Assembly (NCBI RefSeq): GCF_938002845.1
Contig: NZ_CALKZP010000024.1
Location: forward strand, 1 to 9,054
Source of the DNA: an uncultured Campylobacter sp.
GTDB taxonomy: Bacteria; Campylobacterota; Campylobacteria; Campylobacterales; Campylobacteraceae
Direction of reading: 5' to 3'
Length of the DNA: 9,054 nucleotides
Shown here: positions 1 through 6,467 of the stretch, in pieces
Layout: every line of letters begins with the position of its first letter
How positions within the stretch are numbered: position 1 is the stretch's first letter
Made by a program: the position numbers and the translations under genes
Notes under the pieces: generated by a model
The model's database searches: none
What the model saw: the letters and a program-made list of their open reading frames with translations, nothing else
What the model was told of the DNA's origin: nothing

Positions 1-106
1 TCTGGCTGATGTCGTCTATGTTTAGCCCAAGCTGCGCGAGCTTAGCCGAAACGCCCGCTACAATGCCAACCTTGTCCTTACCGATCACCGTTACGATCGC
101 TTTCAC
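1..106 (-). CDS. ACT-domain protein, UPF0237 family (N-terminal part, cut by window edge)
   Basis: The first 35 residues are visible. They begin MKAIVTVIGKDKVGIVAGVS and end in LGLNIDDISQ, the beta-alpha start of an ACT domain. The GKDKVGIVAGVS and LNIDDISQ segments are characteristic of UPF0237, small proteins of about 90 residues, so roughly 55 residues lie outside the window. ACT domains usually bind small ligands such as amino acids; the family's ligand and role are not settled as far as I know, and it is often encoded beside a UPF0210 (DUF711) protein. The start is GTG at 106-104, chosen because AAAAAGGAG lies seven to eight bases upstream and the family's N-terminus begins here. It is 55 bases downstream of the DUF2628 gene, on the same strand. 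That gap is longer than the others in the operon, so a separate promoter is possible, but I see no convincing one. Confidence 0.9.
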   Translation of the reverse strand, partial: MKAIVTVIGKDKVGIVAGVSAKLAQLGLNIDDISQ

Positions 107-161
107 TCTTACTCCTTTTTAAAATTTATTTAGCTATTTTGAGCGCGGAAGCCCTTTAAAA

Positions 162-662
162 CTACTGAATTTTGCCGCCGTTTGAAATTATTAGCGCAAA
201 CACAATTGCGACAAAAGCGTAAAATATTACCGCGAGCCATATCGCCCATCTATTCACGCCGCCGCCCCGTCTTAGGGCTTCATCGTCCTGTTTATCCAGC
301 AATGAAACAAAACTATAGCAAACGAAATATTTCGCCATAGTTCCGCTACTGACGCTAATCGCCATTCCTATACTTCTATCATATTCATCCAAAAACGGAA
401 TAAAGCAGGAAATTAACACAACGGCAAATAGGGCTGCGGCAATTTTGTACTCCTTGCGGTACAGAAAAAAGAACAGCGTGCCTAAAAATCCCCACCAACT
501 CCACGTGCTTACGTAAGTTAGTTCGCGCTGCTTGCCCGCGGCGAAAAATTTCTCGCAGGCGCGTGCGTAAATTTCAACCTTGCTAGGGGTTTGCAAGAAA
601 ATTTCCAGCTTCTGCCGAAGCAACTTGCCGTCAGATAAAATTTCTCTAGCGTAATCCGTCAT
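162..662 (-). CDS. DUF2628-like integral membrane protein
   Basis: A 166-residue protein with a soluble N-terminal part (about 1-50) followed by hydrophobic segments at about 54-68, 73-90 and 139-160, with a weaker one near 97-108. The block at 51-72 (STWSWWGFLG, then LYRKEY) matches the hallmark of DUF2628 proteins, in which an aromatic W-x-W motif precedes a membrane segment ending in LYRK and an aromatic residue. No biochemical function is established for the family to my knowledge. The ATG at 662 follows AAGGAG by six bases, and that site overlaps the trpS stop codon, so translation is probably coupled to trpS in the operon. The charged loop at 123-133 (DKQDDEALRR) is probably cytosolic. 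The DUF2628 assignment rests on motif memory, not a search. Confidence 0.75.
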   Translation of the reverse strand: MTDYAREILSDGKLLRQKLEIFLQTPSKVEIYARACEKFFAAGKQRELTYVSTWSWWGFLGTLFFFLYRKEYKIAAALFAVVLISCFIPFLDEYDRSIGMAISVSSGTMAKYFVCYSFVSLLDKQDDEALRRGGGVNRWAIWLAVIFYAFVAIVFALIISNGGKIQ

Positions 663-672
663 CTCACTCTCC

Positions 673-1641
673 TTAGCGATAAATCCCTACGGCGGCGCGA
701 ACCTTTTGCATCAATGAAGCAGCCGTCGCAGCCGCTCTTTGCGCGCCCTGTCTTAGCATCTCATCTAAAATTTCGCGGTGACTTTGATAGTATTCGAATT
801 TATCTCGCGCGTCTTTGAAGTAGCCCTGCACTAGCTCGTTTAGATACGCCTTGAAGTGCCCGTGCCCCTCGCCTCCGCGCTCGTAGCGAGCCTGCAGCTC
901 CGCCTGCTCCGCCTCGCTTAAAAACAGCTTCGCGATATTATAGACATTGCATCCGCGCCACTGCTTAGGCGCCTCTAGCGGCTCGGAGGTCGTTACGATA
1001 CTTGAAATTTGCTTCTTTAGCGTCGCGGCATCTGCAAAAATATCGATCGTATTGCCGTAGCTCTTGCTCATCTTCGCACCGTCTGTGCCCGGCACGATCG
1101 CCACTTCATCGTTTACTCGCGCTTGCGGAATAGTTAAAATTTCACCGTGGGCATTGTTAAATTTAAGCGCGATGTCGCGGGCGATCTCGACGTGCTGGAT
1201 CTGATCTTTGCCCACGGGTACGACCTCTGCGCTGTATAGCAGGATGTCCGCCGCCATCAGCACGGGGTAGCTAAATAGATCATGCTTGCTCTCAAAGCCC
1301 TTGGCGATCTTGTCTTTGTATGCATGCGCTCGCTCGAGCAGCCCCATCGGCGTATATCCGCTTAAAATCCAGTAAAGCTCCAGCACCTCTTTCACGTCGC
1401 TTTGCACCCAAAACACCGTCTTTTTCGGATCTATCCCGAGAGACAAAAACGCCGCGGCGGCCTCGTAGGTGGAGTTTTTTAGCTTTGCGCCGTCGCTTAC
1501 GGACGTGAGCGCATGGTAGTTTGCGATAAACATAAACATCTGCTCGCCCGCGTTTTGCGCATCTACCATCTGCTTGATGCTCGCGAAGTAGTTACCCAAA
1601 TGCAGCTTGCCGCTAGGCTGAAGACCCGTTAAAATTCTCAT
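673..1641 (-). CDS. trpS: Tryptophan--tRNA ligase
   Basis: A class I aminoacyl-tRNA synthetase that charges tRNA(Trp) with tryptophan using ATP, in the cytosol. Numbered from the second of two adjacent ATG codons, the protein is 322 residues, normal for bacterial TrpS. It shows the opening RILTGLQPSG, the HIGH-equivalent HLGN at 14-17, the GKDQIQH segment at about 144-150 and the KMSKS loop at 190-194 (GAKMSKSYGN). The C-terminal helical part runs to GIYR. Two ATGs occur in tandem (1644 and 1641). AAAGGAG ends only two bases before the first and five before the second, so I prefer 1641. The Shine-Dalgarno site overlaps the end of the aroK frame, ten bases away, indicating coupled translation. 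Confidence 0.97.
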   Translation of the reverse strand: MRILTGLQPSGKLHLGNYFASIKQMVDAQNAGEQMFMFIANYHALTSVSDGAKLKNSTYEAAAAFLSLGIDPKKTVFWVQSDVKEVLELYWILSGYTPMGLLERAHAYKDKIAKGFESKHDLFSYPVLMAADILLYSAEVVPVGKDQIQHVEIARDIALKFNNAHGEILTIPQARVNDEVAIVPGTDGAKMSKSYGNTIDIFADAATLKKQISSIVTTSEPLEAPKQWRGCNVYNIAKLFLSEAEQAELQARYERGGEGHGHFKAYLNELVQGYFKDARDKFEYYQSHREILDEMLRQGAQRAAATAASLMQKVRAAVGIYR

Positions 1642-1651
1642 CATTGCTCCT

Positions 1652-2089
1652 TTAAACCAAAATCAGATCGCCGTCCACAAAACCCACGGCGATGTGCTTG
1701 CACTCAAAAATTTTTGCATCTGACATCTGCTCTCGCAGCTCGCGCAGAGCCTGCACGAGTAGTTTTAAAACCTGTCGCCACGAAAGCTCATTTAAAAATT
1801 CAAGTTGCAAGCGCGAGCTTTGCGGATAAAATTCATCCTCGTCCTCGCACGCCCAGTCGTCGTCATCCGCGTCATAACTGCTCGATCCCGCTAGCTGTAG
1901 CGCATAAGGCTCGTAAAGATCGAAGTGCCACGCGATTACGCGCTTTGGAATTTCCTCGCGCTCTAAGCCCTCTAGTAGCTCGCGCAGCTTTTGCTTTAGC
2001 GCCTCTTTCTTTTCAAGCTTATCGCCTTTGCTCTCTTTGCCGTGCGGCTCGGAATTTTTGCCGCCGCCGGAGCGCTTCTGCTTAGACAT
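1652..2089 (-). other. C-terminal aroK extension, possibly also translated alone (145 aa)
   Basis: From the in-frame ATG at 2089-2087 this stretch could encode a 145-residue protein by itself. It starts MSKQKRSGGG and continues with a charged segment rich in Lys and Glu (about 20-52, coiled-coil-like). A globular part follows with a run of acidic residues, DADDDDWACEDEDEF, and ends in KHIAVGFVDGDLILV. The order IPKRVIAWHFDLYEPYALQLAGS, acidic patch with WAC, and terminal GFVDGDL reminds me of small stand-alone cytosolic proteins, some resembling bacterial immunity proteins, but I cannot name a family. The kinase part ends about where normal AroK proteins end, so this is best read as a once separate gene now in frame with aroK. 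It could be made as a fusion, alone, or both. Confidence 0.55.
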
Positions 2090-2623
2090 CTTTTTCCCCT
2101 TTAAATTTAGCCTGTCGCAGGCGGAGCAAATTTCTTTTACGATCTTTTTTACGCTTTTATTTTCGACGTTGATTACGATGTCGGCCTTTTTTTCATACGC
2201 CCCGTCTCTTTGAGCGTGCAGCGCCGCGGCCTTTTGCAGATCCGCTAACAGCGGGCGTTTTGCAAATTTTTTCTCCGCGTTCTCGCTATTTTTTAAGCGA
2301 TTAATAATCCCTTCAAAGCTTGATTTCAGATACACGACGGTGCCGATTTTGTTTAAATTTTTCACGGCGTAAAAGCCGCCGCCTGTAGAGATCACGGCGC
2401 AGCGGACGGACTTTTCTAAAAATTTCGCAAGGCTCGCTTCCATCTTTCTAAAGCTCTGCTCGCCCTGCTCTTTAAAAATTTGCCCGATCTTTTTATTGGC
2501 GTAGCTTTCGATCATATCGTCGCAATCAAGCGCAAACATCCCGCTTTGCGCAGCCAGTGCTCGCGCTACCGTGCCCTTGCCGACCCCCATAAAGCCGATG
2601 AGTACGATGTTACCGCTCTTCAT
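1652..2623 (-). CDS. aroK: Shikimate kinase with in-frame C-terminal extension of unknown function
   Basis: Shikimate kinase phosphorylates shikimate at the 3-hydroxyl with ATP, the fifth step of the chorismate pathway. In the 323-residue product (ATG at 2623), the kinase domain occupies about 1-172. It has Walker A GFMGVGKGT at 10-18, the shikimate-binding acidic DCDD at 33-36, STGGG at 79-83 and the lid KRPLL at 122-126. The usual family length is about 165-175, so the protein is nearly twice as long. Residues 179-323 form an extra segment: a Lys/Glu-rich, probably helical linker and then a compact acidic domain (see separate entry). A GTG at 2632 is also open, but it sits directly against the A-rich stretch; the ATG at 2623 has AAGGTGAG upstream and fits the family N-terminus MKSGNIVLIGFMG. 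The gene overlaps the end of der by 14 bases. The kinase call is secure; the meaning of the extension is not. Confidence 0.93.
   Translation of the reverse strand: MKSGNIVLIGFMGVGKGTVARALAAQSGMFALDCDDMIESYANKKIGQIFKEQGEQSFRKMEASLAKFLEKSVRCAVISTGGGFYAVKNLNKIGTVVYLKSSFEGIINRLKNSENAEKKFAKRPLLADLQKAAALHAQRDGAYEKKADIVINVENKSVKKIVKEICSACDRLNLKGKKMSKQKRSGGGKNSEPHGKESKGDKLEKKEALKQKLRELLEGLEREEIPKRVIAWHFDLYEPYALQLAGSSSYDADDDDWACEDEDEFYPQSSRLQLEFLNELSWRQVLKLLVQALRELREQMSDAKIFECKHIAVGFVDGDLILV
2095..2102 (-). promoter_or_regulatory. Candidate internal ribosome binding site before the aroK extension
   Basis: The minus strand reads AAAGGGGA, five bases before an in-frame ATG at 2089. It shares the AAGG core with the genome's other Shine-Dalgarno sites (AAAGGAG). 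It lies exactly at the expected boundary between the shikimate kinase domain and the extra C-terminal segment. This supports, but does not prove, independent translation. Confidence 0.45.
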
Positions 2624-3995
2624 CGCTCTCACCTTTTTTGCGCGGCAGCAGCACTAGCGGACTTCCCGAAAGAGCGAAGCTCGCGCGCAGCCTGTTCATC
2701 AAATAGCGCTTGTAGCTAAAATGTAGCGCACTTGGGCGGTTCATCACAAGAGCGATCTTCGGCGGCGCAAAGCCGATCTGCGCGGCGTAGTAAATTTTAA
2801 CCGATTTGCCCCGCTCGCGAGGTATCGGATGCGCCTTTATCGCGGCTTCTACCACTTCATTGATCCTTGCGGTGCCGAGCTTGCGCGTGAAATTTGAATA
2901 AACTTCCAAAATGAGCGGGTAAATTTTATGTATCCGCTTCCTGTCCGTCGCGCTGACGCTGATAATCGGCGCGTAGGAAAGAAATTTAAACCTATCGCGC
3001 AGATCGCGGCAAAACTCGTCGTAATCGCGCTCGCAAAGATCCCATTTGTTTAAAATTATGATGAGCCCGAGTTCAAATTTAGCCGCAAGTCCCGCGATGC
3101 GCTCGTCCAGCTCGTTTAGCGGTTCGCTTGCGTCAAGCACCAAAAGCGCGATGTCGGAGTTTTGTAAAATTTTTTCGGTGCGATTTAGCGCGAAACGCTC
3201 GATGCCCTCGATCTTGCCGCGACGGCGAATACCCGCCGTGTCGATAAACTCGAGCGTGCGCCCCCCAAATTCCGTGCTTTCGTTCACCGGATCGATCGTC
3301 GTGCCCGCATAATCGCTCACGACCGAGCGCTGCGAGCCGACAAGCGCATTTAGAAGGCTTGATTTACCGACGTTTACCCGCCCGATGATACCCACGCCGA
3401 TGGTTTTGCTAGCGTAAAATTCCTCGTCGCGCGCCTCTTTCGGCTCGCCCTCGTCGTTAAAGCCCTCTATGAAATCATCAAAAATTTCATCCTCGTCCTG
3501 CTGCGCGGGCGCAGGGTCTAAAAAGCCGTAGATCCACTCTTTGAGCTCGTCGATGCCGCTGTTATGCGAAACGGAGATCGGGAAAAATTTAACGCCGAAT
3601 TCGTTAAACTCCCAGCTGCGCTCCTCGTCGCGCTTGCCGTCGATCTTATTGACCGCTAGGGCGATGGGCTTGCCAAGTCTCTGCAGCGAGAAAAATATCC
3701 GCCGCTCATCATCGCTCGGAAGCAGCTTGCCGTCCGTCATAAAGATTATCAAATCCGCGCTCTTTGCCTCGCTTAGCGTCTTAGCCTGCACGCGCGCAAA
3801 CAGCTCGGAGGCGTCGTCCAGGCCGCCAGAATCGATCACGCGCACGCGGCGATCGAAAATTTCGGCTTCGGTTCTATTGGTATCGCGCGTCGTGCCCGCA
3901 ACGTCGCTGGTAATGGCGATGCGAGCGCCCGCTAGGCGGTTAAAAAGACTCGACTTGCCGACGTTGGGGCGCCCGATGATGATCAAACTTTTCAC
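2610..3995 (-). CDS. der: Ribosome biogenesis GTPase Der (EngA)
   Basis: Der is a double-GTPase needed for assembly of the 50S ribosomal subunit. The 461-residue product has two G domains in tandem. The first has G1 GRPNVGKSS at 8-16, G2-type TT at 35-36, G3 DSGG at 55-58 and G4 NKID at 116-119. The second has G1 GRVNVGKSS at 205-213, DTAG at 252-255 and NKWD at 316-319. An acidic linker (about 163-192, rich in D and E) joins them, and a KH-like RNA-binding domain fills about 375-455. The first G3 has DSGG where DTGG is usual, a mild change. The start is GTG at 3995, with AGAAGGA six bases upstream and the family N-terminus MKSLIIIG. A longer reading from a TTG at 4031 would cover the promoter and is unlikely. 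It is first gene of the operon and overlaps aroK by 14 bases. Confidence 0.97.
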   Translation of the reverse strand: MKSLIIIGRPNVGKSSLFNRLAGARIAITSDVAGTTRDTNRTEAEIFDRRVRVIDSGGLDDASELFARVQAKTLSEAKSADLIIFMTDGKLLPSDDERRIFFSLQRLGKPIALAVNKIDGKRDEERSWEFNEFGVKFFPISVSHNSGIDELKEWIYGFLDPAPAQQDEDEIFDDFIEGFNDEGEPKEARDEEFYASKTIGVGIIGRVNVGKSSLLNALVGSQRSVVSDYAGTTIDPVNESTEFGGRTLEFIDTAGIRRRGKIEGIERFALNRTEKILQNSDIALLVLDASEPLNELDERIAGLAAKFELGLIIILNKWDLCERDYDEFCRDLRDRFKFLSYAPIISVSATDRKRIHKIYPLILEVYSNFTRKLGTARINEVVEAAIKAHPIPRERGKSVKIYYAAQIGFAPPKIALVMNRPSALHFSYKRYLMNRLRASFALSGSPLVLLPRKKGESDEER

Positions 3996-4020
3996 GTTCG
4001 TCCTTCTGATTTTTGGCGCG

Positions 4021-4046
4021 ATTATAACCAAAAATAGATTAAAGCC
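4021..4046 (-). promoter_or_regulatory. Probable sigma-70 promoter of the der-aroK-trpS operon
   Basis: On the minus strand a perfect TATAAT (4026-4021) is preceded by TTTTTGG and, further up, CTTTAATC. This T-rich pattern without a clear -35 is typical of Campylobacter vegetative promoters. Transcription would begin near 4014, giving a leader of about 19 bases before the GTG of der that includes its Shine-Dalgarno site. Confidence 0.7.
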
Positions 4047-4410
4047 AAATTCTACGCGCTCGCTCGCGCAAGTCGGGCGGCAAAATTTTATGAAATTTAG
4101 GCGCTAAATTTAGCGAAATTTTATCGCGACACTAGCGGAACGCCGCCTAGATAAAAGGCCTTAAAGCGCACGATCCGTCGCCGCGGACGACGCGAAACTG
4201 GGGCTGCGCGTAAATTTATAAAATTTTAAAACTGAAGCCTGGACGAGAAAACTAGCAACCAAAGCGTGAAACGGGCGCAACCGTGCGAAAGCATAAAAGC
4301 CCGCAGCTGAGTAAATTTTGACTATTCCGCGCATACAAGCGCCGAATTACAAAACCGAGCCGTCGCACGGGGTGCGCAAAAGCAGGCGGCGCGGCGAAAT
4401 ATTAAAACGG
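4047..4410. other. Non-coding spacer between divergent promoters
   Basis: About 360 bases with no open frame that looks like a real gene; an open frame on the plus strand ending at 4107 is the antisense shadow of der. I see no tRNA T-loop consensus and no terminator-like GC hairpin followed by a T run. It contains a 14-base palindrome (4102-4115), short hairpins such as CGTCG/CGACG (4176-4192) and CGCAC/GTGCG (4364-4376), and A/T-rich islands. A decayed gene or an unrecognised small RNA cannot be excluded. Confidence 0.5.
4102..4115. repeat. Perfect 14-bp palindrome CGCTAAATTTAGCG
   Basis: The sequence equals its own reverse complement. Two imperfect relatives with the same GCTAAATTT core lie at 6348-6362 and 6377-6391. 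It sits about 80 bases upstream of the der promoter. It could be a protein-binding site, or only reflect the AAATTT bias of this genome. Confidence 0.5.
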
Positions 4411-4414
4411 CAGA

Positions 4415-4446
4415 ATATTAAAATTTAATCATTATGCGTGTATAAT
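4415..4446 (+). promoter_or_regulatory. Probable sigma-70 promoter of the EamA transporter pair
   Basis: A perfect TATAAT at 4441-4446 follows directly after TG and an A/T-rich tract (ATATTAAAATTTAATCATTA). The start point would be near 4453, which leaves a leader of about 16 bases containing the Shine-Dalgarno site AAAGGGA (4458-4464) before the ATG at 4469. It is divergent to the der promoter. Confidence 0.65.
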
Positions 4447-4468
4447 TCCGCAAATTTAAAGGGACGCG

Positions 4469-5374
4469 ATGAAATACAACAACTTCTTGCTGCACCATCT
4501 AAGCGTGTATTATATGCTGATGGCGTGCTCTTACAACTCTCTTACGGGCGTTTTTGCCAAGCTTTTGGGCGCGCAAATTTCATCGCTTGAGGTCGTGCTC
4601 TTTCGCAATCTGTCCGGACTTTTGATCCTGCTTTATAAAATCAAGGCTCGTTCCCGCGCGGCGCGCTTCGCAAACAAAGGCGGTCATCCTTTTACGCTCG
4701 CGTTTCGCGGTATTATCGGGATTTTGGGGCTGATGGTATTTTTTTATAACGTCGCAAACATCAGCCTCGGCGAGGCATTTACCTTTCAAAAAACTGCGCC
4801 CATTTGGACGGCGATCATTGCGTACTTTACCCTCGGCGAAAAATTCGGCGCGATGGGCTGGTTCTCGGTCTGCTTGGGCTTTGTGGGCATCATTTTGGTA
4901 ATTCAGCCGCAGTTTGGCTTGCAGCCGAGCGATATTTTTGGAATTTTAAGCGGATTGTTCGCCGCGATGGCGCTTACCTCCGTGCGCGGGCTGCGCAAAT
5001 ACTATAGCTCCGATACGATCATCCTCTCTGCGCTTCTTGCCGGCACGCTGATGCCCGTAGCGCTTATGATCGCGGCGGAATTTATAGACGCGCCTGCGCT
5101 GAACTTTATGCTTTCTAAATTTAAAATTCCAAACGCACAGGGCTGGCTCTTTGCCGTGCTTTTGGGGCTGCTGGGGCTGTTTTATCAAACCTACGTCACC
5201 AAGGCCTACGCCGCGACGCGCAAAGCGGGCATAGTAGCTACGATCAGTTATGCGGACATCATCTTTTCGACGCTATTTGGGCTGCTGCTAGGCGACGCCC
5301 TGCCCGGTTTCATGGCGCTTGGAGGTATGGCGCTCATCATCGTCGCGGGCGCGCTCGTGGCGAACCGAAAGTAG
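4469..5374 (+). CDS. EamA/DMT-family transporter (first of a tandem pair)
   Basis: A 301-residue, very hydrophobic inner-membrane protein with about ten predicted membrane segments in two EamA repeats (about 12-145 and 155-299). Family marks include SSLEVVLFRN at 38-47, LAFRG with the following small-residue helix at 78-88, FTFQKTAPIWTA at 104-115, LGEK at 122-125 and, in the second half, KAYAATRKAGIVATISY. Drug/metabolite transporter proteins move small metabolites, often by proton exchange; the sequence does not show which one. The ATG at 4469 has AAAGGGA four bases upstream. The next gene, a clear paralogue, starts only six bases after its stop, so the two are surely co-transcribed. Substrate unknown; family assignment confident. 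Confidence 0.92.
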   Translation: MKYNNFLLHHLSVYYMLMACSYNSLTGVFAKLLGAQISSLEVVLFRNLSGLLILLYKIKARSRAARFANKGGHPFTLAFRGIIGILGLMVFFYNVANISLGEAFTFQKTAPIWTAIIAYFTLGEKFGAMGWFSVCLGFVGIILVIQPQFGLQPSDIFGILSGLFAAMALTSVRGLRKYYSSDTIILSALLAGTLMPVALMIAAEFIDAPALNFMLSKFKIPNAQGWLFAVLLGLLGLFYQTYVTKAYAATRKAGIVATISYADIIFSTLFGLLLGDALPGFMALGGMALIIVAGALVANRK

Positions 5375-5380
5375 GACGGC

Positions 5381-6313
5381 GTGAAGAAGAAATTTTACTC
5401 CGCGTTTTGGCTGAAACATCTGGGCGTTTATTACATGCTCGTAGCGAGCTTTTATTTTGCGCTAAACGGCGCACTAGCCAAGGTTATGGCGGAGCGGATG
5501 AGTAGCGCCGAGATCGTGTTTTTCCGCAACGTCGTAGGTATCGCGATCGTGCTGTTTTCGCTACGGCGGGTAAAAAACCTGGGCCCGGGCGGTAAGCCGT
5601 GGCTGCTCGCATTTCGCGGCTTTATCGGCAGCTGCGGGATCTTAGCGACCTTCTACAATATCGCCCACATCGATCTTGGCACCGCTTTTACCTTCCAAAA
5701 GACGGCGCCCATTTTCACCGCGCTATTTTCGGCATTTTTCTTAGGCGAAAAGCTAAGCTCCAAGGGTTGGTTTGCGATACTGCTCGGCTTTGGCGGAATT
5801 TTACTCGTCGTGCGCCCGCACATCGGCATCAGCGTAACCGATGCAGTGGGAATCTTCGGCGGCATGTGCGCGGGGCTTGCATACACGAGCGTGCGCGAGC
5901 TTCGCAAACACTACGCCACCAACCTCATCGTGCTGGTTTTCGTCTCGTCCGCTACCTTTCTAAGCGCGATGATGATGGCTGCGGGCTGGGCGCTTGAAGG
6001 TAGCGAGGTTAAAATTTTAGGACTTTTCAGCGGCGCGGATTTAGCGAAGCTCGCTTATTTCAACCCGCCAAGCCTTTTTGGCTGGGTGCTAGTGGCGCTT
6101 CTGGGCGTCAGCGGTATCTACTTTCAAATTTACATGACGCGCGCTTACGCCGCTTCGCGCAAAGCGGGCATAGTCGCCGCGATCAGCTACAGCGACATCC
6201 TATTTAGCATGGCGCTAGGAATTATGCTAGGCGATCATCTGCCCGGTCCGATCGTGCTAGCAGGCATTGCAGTAGTGATTTTAAGCGGAATTCTAATCGC
6301 CCGCGAGCGCTAA
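5381..6313 (+). CDS. EamA/DMT-family transporter (second of a tandem pair)
   Basis: A 310-residue membrane protein closely resembling its upstream neighbour throughout: KHLGVYYMLVAS against HHLSVYYMLMAC, FTFQKTAPIFTA against FTFQKTAPIWTA, and RAYAASRKAGIVAAISY against KAYAATRKAGIVATISY. The main difference is a longer loop at about 206-231 before the eighth membrane segment. About ten membrane segments in two EamA repeats are expected. The start is GTG at 5381: AGGA overlaps the stop codon of the first gene and lies four bases upstream, which implies coupled translation. The pair arose by tandem duplication and may act separately or as a heterodimer, as some small DMT pairs do; full-length EamA proteins usually work alone. 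Substrate unknown. No clear terminator follows. Confidence 0.92.
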   Translation: MKKKFYSAFWLKHLGVYYMLVASFYFALNGALAKVMAERMSSAEIVFFRNVVGIAIVLFSLRRVKNLGPGGKPWLLAFRGFIGSCGILATFYNIAHIDLGTAFTFQKTAPIFTALFSAFFLGEKLSSKGWFAILLGFGGILLVVRPHIGISVTDAVGIFGGMCAGLAYTSVRELRKHYATNLIVLVFVSSATFLSAMMMAAGWALEGSEVKILGLFSGADLAKLAYFNPPSLFGWVLVALLGVSGIYFQIYMTRAYAASRKAGIVAAISYSDILFSMALGIMLGDHLPGPIVLAGIAVVILSGILIARER

Positions 6314-6347
6314 ATCTAAATTTAAAACCGATTCAAACGCGGCGCGA

Positions 6348-6391
6348 GGCTAAATTTGAGCCACACCGCTAGGCTGCGCTAAATTTCAGCG
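6348..6391. repeat. Two short imperfect palindromes with a GCTAAATTT core, 29 bp apart
   Basis: GGCTAAATTTGAGCC (6348-6362) and CGCTAAATTTCAGCG (6377-6391) share the same layout: a 4-bp inverted arm, AAATTT plus one base, and the matching arm. Their starts are 29 bases apart, close to three helical turns, and the second abuts a possible -10 box. They could be operator sites for the downstream genes, or chance products of the genome's AAATTT bias. Confidence 0.4.
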
Positions 6392-6392
6392 A

Positions 6393-6398
6393 TATAAA
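6393..6398 (+). promoter_or_regulatory. Possible -10 box upstream of the activator gene
   Basis: TATAAA in the context GCGATATAAAAGTC is the best -10-like hexamer in the 154-base spacer. It would give a leader of about 60 bases before the ATG at 6468. There is no strong T-rich tract upstream apart from AAATTTC, so support is modest. Confidence 0.35.
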
Positions 6399-6427
6399 AG
6401 TCTTAAAAAGCTAAGATTGCGATAAAG

Positions 6428-6442
6428 TTCTACGGCGTAGAA
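6428..6442. promoter_or_regulatory. Small hairpin/palindrome TTCTAC-GGC-GTAGAA in the leader
   Basis: A perfect 6-bp inverted repeat around GGC, 25 bases before the activator start codon. In RNA it would form a short stem-loop; in DNA it could be a binding site. No T run follows, so it is not a terminator. The start codon itself has only a weak Shine-Dalgarno candidate (GACGGA, about 11 bases away), so leader structure could matter for expression. Confidence 0.35.
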
Positions 6443-6467
6443 ATATCTTTCGACGGATTTAAATTTT

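Noticed and set aside
1714..2213. Plus-strand open frames opposite aroK and its extension
   Set aside because: Compositional shadows of the minus-strand gene with Ala/Arg/Ser-rich products and no recognisable motif.
2630..2632. GTG at 2632 as aroK start
   Set aside because: The only purine-rich stretch is immediately adjacent to it; the ATG at 2623 has a better-placed site and matches normal shikimate kinase N-termini.
3261..3266. Run of six C (G6 on the coding strand) inside der, considered as a phase-variable tract
   Set aside because: Too short compared with Campylobacter phase-variable G tracts, and it lies in an essential gene encoding a normal FGGR segment.
4018..4031. Upstream TTG start for der at 4031
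   Set aside because: It overlaps the TATAAT box and lacks a ribosome site; the GTG at 3995 has a good site and fits the family N-terminus.
3046..4107. Open frames on the plus strand opposite der (3046-3312 and 3541-4107)
   Set aside because: They are antisense to conserved der codons, have Ser/Leu/Pro-rich low-complexity products and no ribosome sites; der is certain on the other strand.
4364..4376. CGCAC-GGG-GTGCG hairpin as a terminator
   Set aside because: No T run follows on either strand, and no gene ends nearby.
4804..5188. Short alternate-frame ORFs within the transporter genes
   Set aside because: They lie fully inside conserved EamA coding sequence, with Arg-rich products typical of frame-shifted reading.
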